Positions 1-8,999 are shown, counted from the first letter of the stretch. The stretch: 64,000 nt of DNA from Marinomonas posidonica IVIA-Po-181 (GCF_000214215.1 NC_015559.1:2653001-2717000), one strand, 5' to 3'. The notes: generated by a model not told the origin, from the sequence alone. Numbers and translations: made by a program.

Positions 1-435
1 TTCTGCAGAAGCTTCGCGAACGTCGACAATTTCAACATCAAAATTCAATGTCTTACCTGCTAGCGGGTGATTACCATCTAACATTACACCGTCTTCTTCG
101 ACACCAATTACCGTCACAGGCTGCTGACCGCCTGGCGTTTGCGCCATAAACTGCATACCCACTTGAATGTCATCGACACCTTGGAAGTTTTCCGATGGTA
201 CTTTTTGAATCAGTTCTTGATGAATCTCACCGTAACCCTCTTCAGGAGCAACCGACACAGTCAATTTCTCACCAGAGGCTTTGCCTTGAAGGGCTTTATC
301 TAGGCCGTCGATGATGTTTTGCGCACCGCTCAAGAACACCAATGGTTCTTGACCGACAGAAGAATCAAGTTGCTGACCTTGATCGTCTGTCAATGTGTAG
401 TGCATGCTCACAACGGTGTTTTCAGAAATTTGCAT
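1..435 (-). CDS. slyD: FKBP-type peptidyl-prolyl isomerase, SlyD-like (partial)
   Basis: Reads in from the left edge on the minus strand; 145 codons are visible and the C-terminus lies outside. The start is the ATG at 435, preceded by GGAGAA. The protein opens MQISENTVVSMHYTLTDD, then shows the FKBP-like PLVFLSGAQNIIDGLDKAL segment, PEEGYG, an insert-in-flap stretch (QKVPSENFQGVD) and DGNHPLAGKTLNFDVEIVDV, which is the order found in SlyD. SlyD-type proteins catalyse cis/trans prolyl isomerisation, act as chaperones and, through a His/Cys-rich tail, bind nickel. Whether that metal-binding tail exists here cannot be seen. It could instead be a plain FKBP (FkpB/SlpA type), but the flap insert favours SlyD. 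Confidence 0.85.
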   Translation of the reverse strand, partial: MQISENTVVSMHYTLTDDQGQQLDSSVGQEPLVFLSGAQNIIDGLDKALQGKASGEKLTVSVAPEEGYGEIHQELIQKVPSENFQGVDDIQVGMQFMAQTPGGQQPVTVIGVEEDGVMLDGNHPLAGKTLNFDVEIVDVREASAE

Positions 436-650
436 TGTATTCTCCAGCTTTATCTTAAATAAGGGAACGAGCGCTTGATACAAGCAAACTATTTTGCGAT
501 ACACCGCCACAACACGAACCCGAGCGTTAGCTATAATAACGTCCTAATAACGTAATCACCAGTTCGTAGATCTTGGTCTTATAAGGCATTTTTAAAGGGT
601 TAAGGTTAATTTTTTTGGGAAAAAAGCAAAAAAAGTCCCTTATCCCAGTG

Positions 651-1013
651 TTATCGTACATTTTTCACTCGAAATTGAGATGTATCCAAGGTATGAGACT
701 GCCCTAACCAACTTACGCCTTGGGTATGATCTAGGTAGTCATCTCCAGTTAAAGGATGCACAAACACATCAAGGCTTCGACGGTTCATCATTAGCCATGG
801 TATAACATCAGCAAACGCATCTGCCGCAAAAGACAATTGGCAACTCCACAAAGGATGAGGTCCTACTGGCTTTTGATGGAATCGTCCCACACGAATGTCA
901 AACAAATCAGACGCCTGCTGAGCTAATGCTTGCGCCATTATCAGCCCTTCTTGATCTTGGTAGTACAGATGAGCGTGATAAGCCTTAATCTGAATACTGT
1001 CTGGTAACGTCAT
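651..1013 (-). CDS. DOPA 4,5-dioxygenase family protein
   Basis: A 120-residue protein. The start at 1013 is chosen over an upstream in-frame Met at 1040 because GGAGGAG lies just ahead of the ATG. Seen motifs: YHAHLYY near the N-terminus, VGRFHQKPVGPHPLW in the middle and FVHPLTGDDYLDHT near the end. This His pattern matches the DOPA 4,5-dioxygenase family, whose plant and fungal members cleave the DOPA ring. Bacterial members are short, cytosolic and mostly uncharacterised, so the substrate here is unknown. It stands alone, divergent from the large sensor kinase that starts at 1167. Confidence 0.75.
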   Translation of the reverse strand: MTLPDSIQIKAYHAHLYYQDQEGLIMAQALAQQASDLFDIRVGRFHQKPVGPHPLWSCQLSFAADAFADVIPWLMMNRRSLDVFVHPLTGDDYLDHTQGVSWLGQSHTLDTSQFRVKNVR

Positions 1014-1166
1014 GAACTCCTCCTCAATGCTCCTAAGCATTCTAACATGCCTTGGATCGCTTAGGGTCCGCTAACACGACCTAAGTCTTAGAGGATTATC
1101 AGAATAAGTGTGCTACCTTTTCTCATCAAAGAATAAAACAATGCTTTATATTCAGGTGCTTAGACC

Positions 1167-4100
1167 ATGACGGTTTTTTGGATTCTATTAGCAATTTTAT
1201 ATGTAATGGGCCTATTCTTTATCGCCTTATGGGGGGATAAAGAAGGTCCTCAAGCGAAAAAGTTAACCAGACACCCACTGGTTTACAGCCTCTCATTGGC
1301 GATTTATTGCACCGCTTGGACGTTTTACGGCTCGGTTGGTGAAGCCACCCGTTCTGGCTGGAACTATCTGCCGATCCTATTAGGTCCTATCCTATTGTAT
1401 TTATTCGCCTTTCCATTGCTGCGAAAAATGATCACCGTCAGTCACAAGCAAAACATCACTTCCATTGCCGACTTTATCTCTTGCCGTTATGGCAAACGAC
1501 CAATAACAGCCCCACTGGTAATTTTAATTTGTATGCTCGCAGTCATTCCCTATATTGCGCTACAACTCAAAGCCATCGGTTCTAACTTTGCTCTGTTCGT
1601 CCACCAAGAGGAATCCTCATCTACGCTTATTGTGCTGATTGCGTCCATATTAATGGGCGTCTTCGCTATGCTGTTCGGCACTCGCAAGGTAGAGGTTACC
1701 GAGTACCGATCAGGCATGATGTTGGCGATTGGTGCAGAATCTCTCTTCAAGCTAATTGCGATTATCGCCGTGGGATTAGTTGTCTGGATCATGACACAGG
1801 ACTTAAACTTTGCCACCTTGGAAGAAAGGGTTGATGTGTCTGTTTGGCATCCGGATGCCTTCCTATCTTTCCCCTTTTTAATGCAAACCTTTATGGCCGC
1901 TGCTGCGGTAATTTGCTTGCCACGTCAATTCCACGTCACCGTAGTCGATCATCAAGACAAGCGTCAATCCAACATGGCTCGATGGATGTTCCCTTTGTAT
2001 CTGGCGATCTTTGCACTCATCATCCCGCCTATCTCTCTCGCCGGCCAAGGTCTATTCTCGTCCAGCATCAATCCAGATACTTATGTGATTCAATTCGCTT
2101 TGGTTTCTGACAACCTACCATTACAAATATTAATTTTTCTCGGCGGCATCTCAGCAACCACCGCTATGACCATAGTCGCGACTTTTGTCTTAAGCATCAT
2201 GATCAGTAACGATGTGATTCTGCCCATTATGTTGGCTCGCGCTAGCGCGCAACAGCAAGCTTTGCCTTTATATCGTCGACGTATTTTAGTAATTCGCCGT
2301 TTAGCCATGATGGGGATCTTAACTTTGTCTTTCTTGTACTATCAGAAAATGGCCAACCACGAGTCCCTATCCGGGACAGGGGTTTTAGCCTTTTCTTTAG
2401 TATTGCAATTAATGCCCGCCGTATTCGGAGGGCTCTACTGGAAACGAGGTCACGCTTATGGTGTATACACTGGTCTAACGTTTGGCTTTATCAGTTGGAT
2501 ATTACTCATGATGTTGCCATTAAGTGGTAGCATCGAATGGGGCTTAGACAGTGAACAGTCCCGTTCTGAAGTCATTAGTTACGGTGCTTTCATCAGTTTA
2601 TTAGCAAACATTTTTGGTTACGTCGTTGGTTCTTTACTATCAACCGAAAGATTGATTGACCGAATTCAAGCGACCGCCTTTGTCAGCCCAACAACCGAGC
2701 TCGAAAAAGGCTTCTTTAAACCCAAAAGCAAGGCAACCAACAGTGATTTCTTTGTCTTGCTGAGCACCTTTTTAGGTAAGCAAAAATCACAGCAGGTGCT
2801 GGACAATTTCGAACGTGATTACAATCAGAGCATGACGCCGAGCGATTCGCCAAACCGTTTGTTTGTCGATTATTGCGAACGCATTTTAGGGGGGGTTTTA
2901 GGCGGTTCCTCAGCGCGTACCATCATTAATTCCATCTTGATCGACAAACAAATCAAGGTGGAAGAAATGGTGACCTACTTAGACGAAACCACGCAAGCGA
3001 TTCAATTCAGTCAGAACCTACTGTTCGTCTCTATGGACAATCTTGATCAAGGCATCAGTGTGGTAGATAAAGAGTTACGCATTGTTGCTTGGAACAAAAC
3101 CTATTTAAGACTCTACCCCTATCCGGAAGGCATGCTGAAAGTCGGTTTACCAGTTGAGCAACTGATTCGCTTTAATGCCCAACGTGGCGAGTGTGGCGTT
3201 GGGGAAATTGAGGATTTGGTTAACAAACGCCTTGATCATTTAAAGAAAGGCACAACCCATCGTTTTTTACGCCGTCGAGCCAATGGCCGAGTTATTGAAA
3301 TGGTCGGAAATCCATTACCAGACGGCGGTTTCGTCACCAGTTTTACTGACATTACAGAGCATATTGAAAGCCAACAAGCTCTCAAAGAAGCCAACATTGA
3401 TCTCGAAAAACGCGTTGAAGCACGCACAGAAGAAGTACAAAGCGTCAACCATGAACTGCTTCAGGAGATCAATCGTCGAAATAAAGCCGAAAAAGCCTTA
3501 ATGGATGCCAAAGGCGAAGCCGAACAAGCCAATGCCTCAAAAACCGAATTCCTCGCGTTGGCCAGTCACGATATTTTACAGCCACTGAACGCCGCAAAGC
3601 TCTATATGGGCATTCTTAATTCAACCGAATTAGAAGATGACACAGGGCATGTCATTCGAAAATTGTCTGATTCATTAGAATCCACTGAAGCCCTGATTTC
3701 GACCTTATTAGAAATAGCACGATTAGATCAGGGGGCGATTCAACCTACTCTTGAAACCTGTAACTTAGACAATATTCTTAGACCCATCATCGCTGAATTT
3801 GATGTCATCGCGGCCAGTAAAAAGATTCAATTTAGCACCCATTTACGCTCATTTAATGTGTATTCTGACCCCATTTACTTACGTCGTATCATCCAGAATT
3901 TCGTCTCAAATGCCGTGAAATATACCCCAAAAGGTCGAGTTTTATTGAGTGTTCGTCCGCGCAAACATCAAGTGTTATTGCAAGTCTGGGATACAGGGGT
4001 TGGTATTCCTGATGCTGAACAAGACAAGGTATTTGATGACTTCTATCGTTGGGAAAACACGCAAGAACCCGGTATGGGATTAGGGCTGGGTCTGGTACGT

Positions 4101-4610
4101 CGCATGCAAAAACAGCTAGGACTCGTTACCCAAGTACATTCAATTCCAGGTAAAGGGAGCTGCTTTAGCATTCAAATTCCGATGGCGACCAACCAGACAA
4201 CCCCACTTCCTAAAACAAAAATAGAGCCCGATGAGAAAACACAGGATCATAGCAACTGTCGTGTCTGGTGTATTGACGATGATGCGAACAACTTAGCCGC
4301 TATGGCAAGTCTTTTGGCACACTGGCAATGCGAATGCCGCAGTTTTCAGAACTATGAGCACGCTTTTGCAGCAGAAGGAGAAGCGGAATTGTTATTAGTA
4401 GATTATCATCTGGATGGTGATAAAGACGGTCTTAATCTGATTCAAGCTTTGCGAGAGAAAGCCGGTCACTGCATTCCTGCGGCCTTATTAACCGCTTCCC
4501 GCGAGCCGGATTTAATTGAAACCTGTAAAGCTCAACAAATCAGTTATATGGCCAAACCGGCTAAGCCAGCCAAGCTCAGAGCCTTAATACGCCATGTACA
4601 AAAATCCTGA
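1167..4610 (+). CDS. Sodium/solute symporter-like hybrid histidine kinase (CrbS-like)
   Basis: 1147 residues. Residues 1 to about 490 are strongly hydrophobic with about 13 membrane segments and resemble SLC5/SSF symporters. A PAS-like region follows around 615-730, then a coiled coil (about 735-790). The dimerisation/phosphoacceptor box SHDILQPLN puts the phosphorylated His near residue 801. The ATPase boxes are QNFVSNAVKYTP (N), DTGVGIP (G1) and GLGLGLV (G2). The C-terminal receiver has DDD near its start, phosphoacceptor Asp about 1079 in LLVDYHLDG, LLTA and MAKPAKPAK. This architecture is that of CrbS-type kinases, which control acetate use in Vibrio and Pseudomonas; CbrA is similar but lacks the receiver. 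No LuxR-type partner regulator lies in the window, so the signal and output are inferred only by family. Confidence 0.88.
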   Translation: MTVFWILLAILYVMGLFFIALWGDKEGPQAKKLTRHPLVYSLSLAIYCTAWTFYGSVGEATRSGWNYLPILLGPILLYLFAFPLLRKMITVSHKQNITSIADFISCRYGKRPITAPLVILICMLAVIPYIALQLKAIGSNFALFVHQEESSSTLIVLIASILMGVFAMLFGTRKVEVTEYRSGMMLAIGAESLFKLIAIIAVGLVVWIMTQDLNFATLEERVDVSVWHPDAFLSFPFLMQTFMAAAAVICLPRQFHVTVVDHQDKRQSNMARWMFPLYLAIFALIIPPISLAGQGLFSSSINPDTYVIQFALVSDNLPLQILIFLGGISATTAMTIVATFVLSIMISNDVILPIMLARASAQQQALPLYRRRILVIRRLAMMGILTLSFLYYQKMANHESLSGTGVLAFSLVLQLMPAVFGGLYWKRGHAYGVYTGLTFGFISWILLMMLPLSGSIEWGLDSEQSRSEVISYGAFISLLANIFGYVVGSLLSTERLIDRIQATAFVSPTTELEKGFFKPKSKATNSDFFVLLSTFLGKQKSQQVLDNFERDYNQSMTPSDSPNRLFVDYCERILGGVLGGSSARTIINSILIDKQIKVEEMVTYLDETTQAIQFSQNLLFVSMDNLDQGISVVDKELRIVAWNKTYLRLYPYPEGMLKVGLPVEQLIRFNAQRGECGVGEIEDLVNKRLDHLKKGTTHRFLRRRANGRVIEMVGNPLPDGGFVTSFTDITEHIESQQALKEANIDLEKRVEARTEEVQSVNHELLQEINRRNKAEKALMDAKGEAEQANASKTEFLALASHDILQPLNAAKLYMGILNSTELEDDTGHVIRKLSDSLESTEALISTLLEIARLDQGAIQPTLETCNLDNILRPIIAEFDVIAASKKIQFSTHLRSFNVYSDPIYLRRIIQNFVSNAVKYTPKGRVLLSVRPRKHQVLLQVWDTGVGIPDAEQDKVFDDFYRWENTQEPGMGLGLGLVRRMQKQLGLVTQVHSIPGKGSCFSIQIPMATNQTTPLPKTKIEPDEKTQDHSNCRVWCIDDDANNLAAMASLLAHWQCECRSFQNYEHAFAAEGEAELLLVDYHLDGDKDGLNLIQALREKAGHCIPAALLTASREPDLIETCKAQQISYMAKPAKPAKLRALIRHVQKS

Positions 4611-4638
4611 ACTTAGCCTAAATAGACACAAATACTTA

Positions 4639-4880
4639 GGGAAGGTGCGAATAAGTCTTCTGAACGTCAGTCTTATCAGAGAAACGGTCTCTCTGAAAGA
4701 CCAGAAGGGCGTGGGCTAAGCTCTCTTTATCCTTTATTAAGCTTGTTACAATATACTTGGGCGCTAAACTTGCCTCGAATAAAAGAGAGTTATTCCCACG
4801 CTGACCCCTACATGGATGTAGGGGATTAGAGCAACGCAGGAGCACGTTGCCGTAGCCAGTGAACTTGTTCGTACCTTTCT
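4639..4880. mobile_element. MITE-like repeat, copy 1 (242 bp)
   Basis: No coding capacity of its own. The left end begins GGGAAGGTGCGAATAAGT and the right end, read in reverse complement, begins AGAAAGGTACGAACAAGT, giving an imperfect terminal inverted repeat (about 14 of 20 bases). TA dinucleotides at 4637-4638 and 4881-4882 flank it, as expected for a TA target-site duplication of the IS630/Tc1-mariner type. It shares ends and internal blocks with copies at 52266-52517 and, in deleted form, 36200-36251. Compared with the 52-kb copy it has an extra hairpin segment at about 4668-4712. It lies between the 3' ends of the convergent kinase and TetR genes. Confidence 0.8.
4668..4712. repeat. Hairpin segment nested in MITE copy 1
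   Basis: About 45 bp present in this copy but absent from the otherwise collinear 52-kb copy. It contains an internal dyad (GTCTTATCAGAGA pairing with TCTCTCTGAAAGAC) and is bounded by the trinucleotide CGT on both sides. It could be a nested insertion here or a deletion in the other copy. Confidence 0.5.
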
Positions 4881-5500
4881 TAAGCTTTAGTGAGACCACA
4901 ACCCGCTAAAATTATGCTACTAATCGCATCACCAATGCGTATTAAGTCGTCCTCGGTATAGCCTTCTTTGCCACTTAACGCGAGCACTTGTGCTTCAAAA
5001 TCAGCATAGTGTTGAGTGGTTGCCCAAATCATAAAGATCAGACTAGCAGCGTCAGTTTGGCGCATTTTTCCAGCGTCCATCCAAGCCTCTAGAAGTTCTG
5101 TTCGTGACGCAAACCATGGACGTAGATCTTCTTTTAAGTAATCGCCTATGTGATTCGCCCCACTGACCACTTCCATGGCAAATAATCGTGATGCAACAGG
5201 CTTTTCAAAGCTATTTTTTAGCTTCACTCGAATAAAGCTCTCCAACACTTCTGCCGGATCATCTTCCACCGTTGCTCGGTCAAACAGGTCATTCCAGCCC
5301 ATCAACGTCTGATCTAATACCTGTTTATACAAGTTCGCTTTCGACTGAAAATAGTAAATAATATTTGGTTTTGGTAGACCTGCACGTTCCGCAATATGCT
5401 GCAAACTAGCACCGTTATAACCCTTTAATCCGAACTCAACCTCGGCGGCATCCAGTATTTTAACAAAGACTTCTTCACGATGATTTTGGCGCTTACTCAT
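4880..5500 (-). CDS. TetR/AcrR family regulator (RutR-like C-terminal domain)
   Basis: 206 residues from the ATG at 5500, preceded by AAGGA at a good distance; a longer frame from 5536 has no such site. The N-terminal helix-turn-helix is clear (ILDAAEVEFGLKGYNGAS, then IAERAGLPKPNIIYYF). The C-terminal region, with RPWFASRTELLEAWMDAGKMR and MIWATTQHYADFEAQV, resembles the ligand domain of RutR-type regulators, which sense pyrimidines or related nitrogen compounds. No obvious target operon is adjacent; the next gene downstream on this strand encodes nothing, and upstream is a DUF2750 gene. The final TAA is formed from the TA target duplication plus the first base of the MITE. Confidence 0.85.
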   Translation of the reverse strand: MSKRQNHREEVFVKILDAAEVEFGLKGYNGASLQHIAERAGLPKPNIIYYFQSKANLYKQVLDQTLMGWNDLFDRATVEDDPAEVLESFIRVKLKNSFEKPVASRLFAMEVVSGANHIGDYLKEDLRPWFASRTELLEAWMDAGKMRQTDAASLIFMIWATTQHYADFEAQVLALSGKEGYTEDDLIRIGDAISSIILAGCGLTKA

Positions 5501-5581
5501 AAGGGTCAGTTCCTTAATTTTGATATTCCATAGCACATACGCCCATCCGCTTTGATCACGGATGGCTTATTGTTGAACGCA

Positions 5582-5953
5582 TTATTCAGCAAAAAGAGCG
5601 GTTAGTTCTTCCGCTGTCGACAATTTCCCTTCGTCTTCAATGTTAGGAAAAACCGCCACTGTGATCTTGTCCATTGCCAGACTCGGCAACCATTCTGTTT
5701 GAAAGGTTTCAAGAGAGACCGCCACGGGTTCACAATCATCCCAATCGTCAATCGCCCATTGGCTCGCAAACTCTGCATCTGGCCAAACCATGACACAATC
5801 GCCGTCATCTGTTTCAACCATAACGAAACCCTCTTCGTTACTTAAACTCCAGACTTGCTGAGTGGTCTTAGCTTGTTCAATAAAATACGCTAGACGTTCA
5901 CTGTCTGGCGACACCAGCAATTGTACTCTTTGATCCATCGATAATTCTGTCAT
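5582..5953 (-). CDS. DUF2750 family protein
   Basis: 123 acidic residues with no signal peptide or membrane segment. The family pattern is visible: QLLVSPDSERLAYFIEQA at the N-terminus, VWSLSNEEGFVMVETDDGD, the characteristic MVWPDAEFASQWA, and FQTEWLPSLAMDKITVAVFP towards the end. Members are small cytosolic bacterial proteins of unknown function. It follows the RsuA gene on the same strand with a gap of about 24 bases, so the two are probably cotranscribed. Confidence 0.8.
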   Translation of the reverse strand: MTELSMDQRVQLLVSPDSERLAYFIEQAKTTQQVWSLSNEEGFVMVETDDGDCVMVWPDAEFASQWAIDDWDDCEPVAVSLETFQTEWLPSLAMDKITVAVFPNIEDEGKLSTAEELTALFAE

Positions 5954-5977
5954 AGTGTTTTCTCTTTATCTTAGTCT

Positions 5978-6667
5978 TTAAAAGTAGGCTACTTCATCAC
6001 TCGTTAGCGCTCGATATTCTCCCGCCGAAATTCCTTCACCTAGCTGTAAAGGACCAATCTGATCACGATGAAGTGCTTCCACTCGATTGCCTACCGCCGC
6101 CAGCATACGCTTTACTTGATGATACTTACCTTCTTGGATGGTTAAGTAAATCTCATTGCTTGCGAGGCGCTCTACCTTAGCAGGCTTAGTCAATTGATCT
6201 TCACCGTTTAACAACACCCCTACTTCGAGTTGCTGTATTGCTTCATCCAAAATAGGATCCGCTAAGTGGACCCGATAACGCTTATCACAAACATGTCGAG
6301 GGGAAGTAATGCGATGCAACCATTGACCATCCGTCGTCAGCAACAGCAACCCCGTTGTGTCTTTATCCAGTCGACCAACAATGTTCAATTGTTGACCCAG
6401 GTGCGCAGGCAACAAATCCAATACAATAGGATGTTCAGGATCCTGATTGGCACAAACGTAACCCGCCGGTTTGTTCACCAAATAATAACCTTCTGATGGC
6501 CATGCAAGTAACTCAGCATCCAGACAAATTTGATCTGACTGTTGCACCATATAGTTGGCTTTTTTGACCACCTCTCCATTAACGGTTACTCGACCTTTCG
6601 CCGCCGCTATTTTAGCCGCTTTACGAGCAAGTTCGGTTACATGGGATAAATAAAAATCAAGTCTCAA
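5978..6667 (-). CDS. rsuA: 16S rRNA pseudouridine synthase (RsuA family)
   Basis: 229 residues. An N-terminal S4 RNA-binding domain (RLDFYLSHVTELARKAAKIAA, GRVTVNGEVVKKA) is followed by the catalytic domain with GRLDKDTTGLLLLTTDG, whose Asp is the family's nucleophile, and EGKYHQVKRMLAAVGNRV. RsuA isomerises U516 of 16S rRNA. The frame opens with TTG at 6667; an upstream stop and exact alignment of MRLD with other RsuA proteins make this the likely start. RluE/RluF relatives have a similar outline, but length and the S4 N-terminus favour RsuA. Confidence 0.87.
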   Translation of the reverse strand: MRLDFYLSHVTELARKAAKIAAAKGRVTVNGEVVKKANYMVQQSDQICLDAELLAWPSEGYYLVNKPAGYVCANQDPEHPIVLDLLPAHLGQQLNIVGRLDKDTTGLLLLTTDGQWLHRITSPRHVCDKRYRVHLADPILDEAIQQLEVGVLLNGEDQLTKPAKVERLASNEIYLTIQEGKYHQVKRMLAAVGNRVEALHRDQIGPLQLGEGISAGEYRALTSDEVAYF

Positions 6668-6685
6668 TGGATGGGCCTACGCTGA

Positions 6686-7216
6686 TTAAGAAAATACTTC
6701 ATGAGTGGTTTCAATTTCTTTATAAAAGAAAGTAGAGTTGTGCAGCATGCCGTTCGCGCTACGAGTGTAACCAGGCACGTCTCCAAATGGAATGTATCCC
6801 ATGTTGACATACATATCGTGAGCAATGTCATCACTTCGTACTTCTAGGATTAATAATTGTCTCTGCATCGCCGCCGCGACTCGCTCGACACCTTGCATCA
6901 AGGTACTGCCTAAGCCATTTTCACGCGCTTGGGTGTGCACCATGAGTTTTTCGACGTCACATCGATGCAAAGCATTCGCTTTAGGTGACATACCGATTTG
7001 CACACTACCAACAACTTTGTCGTCTTCCCGAACTAATAAGACTTGGCGAGCATTTTCCTGCAATTCGTCATTTACAGACAACCAATAGGCTTTTGCTTCT
7101 GGTTCACTCATTGGCGGTAAAAAACCAATCGGGGCACCTGAATCAACAGCATCAATAAGTAGCTCAACAAGGTCATCTAGATAAGGATTAAGGTTATCTA
7201 CCTTTAATAACTCCAA
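6686..7216 (-). CDS. GNAT family N-acetyltransferase
   Basis: 176 residues. The acetyl-CoA-binding core is visible as DKVVGSVQIGM, then VEKLMVHTQARENGLGSTLMQGVERVA (motif A with the Q/R-x-x-G-x-G/A type loop) and LLILEVRSDDIAHDMYVNMGYIPFG (motif B). Such enzymes transfer acetyl groups to small amines or protein N-termini; the substrate is unknown. The start is TTG at 7216, because TAA lies just upstream in frame and GAGGA precedes it. It ends 18 bases before the RsuA gene, suggesting one transcript. Confidence 0.85.
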   Translation of the reverse strand: MELLKVDNLNPYLDDLVELLIDAVDSGAPIGFLPPMSEPEAKAYWLSVNDELQENARQVLLVREDDKVVGSVQIGMSPKANALHRCDVEKLMVHTQARENGLGSTLMQGVERVAAAMQRQLLILEVRSDDIAHDMYVNMGYIPFGDVPGYTRSANGMLHNSTFFYKEIETTHEVFS

Positions 7217-7318
7217 ACGCTTATTTCCTCTGTTTTACATTTGGCGTAATCATACCCGAGAGGCCATATTTTAGGAAATCCTAAGTATCAAAAACCATGA
7301 TTTGAACAGATAAAGAAC

Positions 7319-7344
7319 AAAAAAAAGCGGCAAATGCCGCTTTT
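7319..7344 (-). terminator. Rho-independent terminator after the YitT gene
   Basis: On the minus strand AAAAGCGGC, loop ATTT, GCCGCTTTTTTTT: a 9-bp stem followed by a T run, 18 bases past the YitT stop codon. Confidence 0.85.
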
Positions 7345-7361
7345 AGAAAGGCTAAACTATT

Positions 7362-7982
7362 TTATACGTTGCCCATATATCGTCCCGGTTTATGATTCAC
7401 AGCAATAATCATATTTAAGGCAATCGCCCCAACGAAAGAAATTAAGATCAAGCGATAATCCACCACCAAAATAGACGTCATTACTATGGTGCAATCAATC
7501 GCCATTTGGAATTTACCCATGGAAATCCCATACTTCTCTGCCAAGTAACGAGCTAGAATGTTCACACCACCAAGGCTAGCATTGTGACGAAACAGCATTA
7601 GAAAGCCCACTCCCATTAGAAAGCCACCAGTCATGCTGGCATAAATAGGATCGAGTGCTTCGAACGTTACCAGCATGGGCGTTATATCCGAAAAAGCTGA
7701 TACACAGAAAACCGCAAAAAAGGTTTTCAATGTGAAATTCCAACCAAAGTGCCAAATTGCTAATATGTAAAACGGAAGGTTAATTAAGAAAAACGCCTGA
7801 CCAAAGGTTAGCGCCGTTGAATACTGGATCAAAAACGCTAAACCAGCGGAGCCACCAGTTAATAACCCAGCTTGAGTAAACAAATTCACTCCTAACGCGA
7901 TGATTAATGTGCCGATCAGCATCGCCTGAATATCTTCTGAGCGGGTATGCTTTTGAACTTTTGGTAACTCTGCTGTGGACAT
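7362..7982 (-). CDS. YitT family membrane protein
   Basis: 206 residues with about five or six hydrophobic segments (AMLIGTLIIALGVNLFTQAGLLTGG, FFLINLPFYILAIWHFG and others). The N-terminal GLLTGGSAGLAFLIQY and the RHNASLGGVNILARYLAEKYG stretch match the YitT/DUF161 membrane domain. The longer Gram-positive members also carry a C-terminal DUF2179 domain, which is absent here. Function is unknown; it is an inner-membrane protein. ATG start at 7982. It has its own terminator and is separated from the Ni-SOD operon by about 130 bases. Confidence 0.82.
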   Translation of the reverse strand: MSTAELPKVQKHTRSEDIQAMLIGTLIIALGVNLFTQAGLLTGGSAGLAFLIQYSTALTFGQAFFLINLPFYILAIWHFGWNFTLKTFFAVFCVSAFSDITPMLVTFEALDPIYASMTGGFLMGVGFLMLFRHNASLGGVNILARYLAEKYGISMGKFQMAIDCTIVMTSILVVDYRLILISFVGAIALNMIIAVNHKPGRYMGNV

Positions 7983-8111
7983 GCTTTTCCCTTGAGTATT
8001 TAACTTGGTTCGTAATGAGCAGGATTCTAGAGAAAAAGCGGAACCAGACCAAGGTCAAAGACGCACACAAATTTTAGCATTAAGAGGAAAGTGTCCAGTT
8101 TTATAGACACT

Positions 8112-8411
8112 TTACTGACATTTGCTTTGAGAAGCACAGATACGACCAATCACCTTACCAATAACGCGTCTTGGTGAGACCCAGCCAATGCGCTCTGACT
8201 GAAGACTTTTATTATTCTCGCCACCAAGCCATAGCTGTCCATCCGGTGCGATATGCAATATTTTTTTGACTATAAAGCCATATAACGCATGATCAACCAC
8301 AACCAACTGGCCAATTTTGAGCTTACGATACCAACGGCTAATAAACACAAAGTCGCCATCATGAAGATTTGGGGCCATGCTTTCCCCTTGAACTTTGATG
8401 AAGCGCAACAT
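8112..8411 (-). CDS. sodX: Nickel-type superoxide dismutase maturation protease
   Basis: 99 residues of the S24/S26 signal-peptidase-like fold. The nucleophile motif is GESMAPNLHDGD (Ser11) and the general base is in YGFIVKKILHI. It lacks the N-terminal membrane anchor of ordinary signal peptidase I, as expected for the soluble SodX/SodC2-type protease that removes the N-terminal extension of Ni-SOD so that His1 and the nickel hook are exposed. It lies directly downstream of sodN, 84 bases apart, with a good GGAGGG site. Context makes the assignment strong; without sodN it would be only an S26 family peptidase. Confidence 0.88.
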   Translation of the reverse strand: MLRFIKVQGESMAPNLHDGDFVFISRWYRKLKIGQLVVVDHALYGFIVKKILHIAPDGQLWLGGENNKSLQSERIGWVSPRRVIGKVIGRICASQSKCQ

Positions 8412-8495
8412 AATCCCTCCTTCATCAATAGATAATACGGTTCGAACAAAACATCAGGAAAAGACATTAGCCTTTCCTGATGTTGATAAACCAGC

Positions 8496-8999
8496 CTATC
8501 CCTTAAGATCAGGGTAGACAGTGTCCAGCATAGGCGGATAAGGACAAGGTGCTGTATAGGTTGCCACCCCTTTGGTTAACCAAAAGGCTGCGGCGAATTC
8601 ATTTACCAATGACACCAGTTTTTCACCCTCTTCACGTTTGATTCCTTGCTTACATTTTGATGCTTGCAGCATAATACTGTGGGTCAAATCATGGGCATTA
8701 GGCACTTGTTCGAATTGAGGCGCTTTAAAGTAGTCTCCCCAGATGATACGCACGGCTTCTTTTACTTCTGTGCTCGCCGACTCTTTTTCACCCACTAAGC
8801 GCGCGATTTGAGCATAATCGGCAACCGTTAATGTGTCTTTGTCTTCGATCTCTTTAATTAGATCCATCAAGCGAACACAGCTTAAAGCCGCCAATAATGC
8901 GGTTGAAGGATCGTAAATTTTACATGGAATATCACAGTGAGCTTGGGCCGTTTTAAAGCCGATCACCTTGTCTAACACTTTAACCATATTATGCATCAT
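8496..8999 (-). CDS. sodN: Nickel superoxide dismutase precursor
   Basis: 167 residues. After about 20 N-terminal residues comes HCDIPCKIYDP, the nickel hook HCDxPCxxYDP: His1, Cys2 and Cys6 bind Ni and Tyr9 gates the active site. The extension ends KTAQA and must be clipped before His, presumably by the neighbouring SodX. The rest is the helical SodN domain with conserved WGDYFKAP and DLTHSIMLQASKCKQ. The enzyme dismutates superoxide and replaces iron or manganese SODs. The start at 8999 (ATGATG) follows AGGAGG by nine bases and overlaps the end of the upstream gene by 11 bases, implying translational coupling. Confidence 0.95.
   Translation of the reverse strand: MMHNMVKVLDKVIGFKTAQAHCDIPCKIYDPSTALLAALSCVRLMDLIKEIEDKDTLTVADYAQIARLVGEKESASTEVKEAVRIIWGDYFKAPQFEQVPNAHDLTHSIMLQASKCKQGIKREEGEKLVSLVNEFAAAFWLTKGVATYTAPCPYPPMLDTVYPDLKG

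Noticed and set aside
4636..4899. Minus-strand open frame of 87 codons ending VQKTYSHLP
   Set aside because: It lies almost wholly in MITE copy 1; a similar ending in the frame at 52263-52457 comes from the shared repeat, not from a protein family.
8092..8115. Hairpin AAAGTGTC / GACACTTT at the sodX 3' end, considered as a terminator
   Set aside because: A ten-base loop and no T run on the minus strand; not listed as a terminator.
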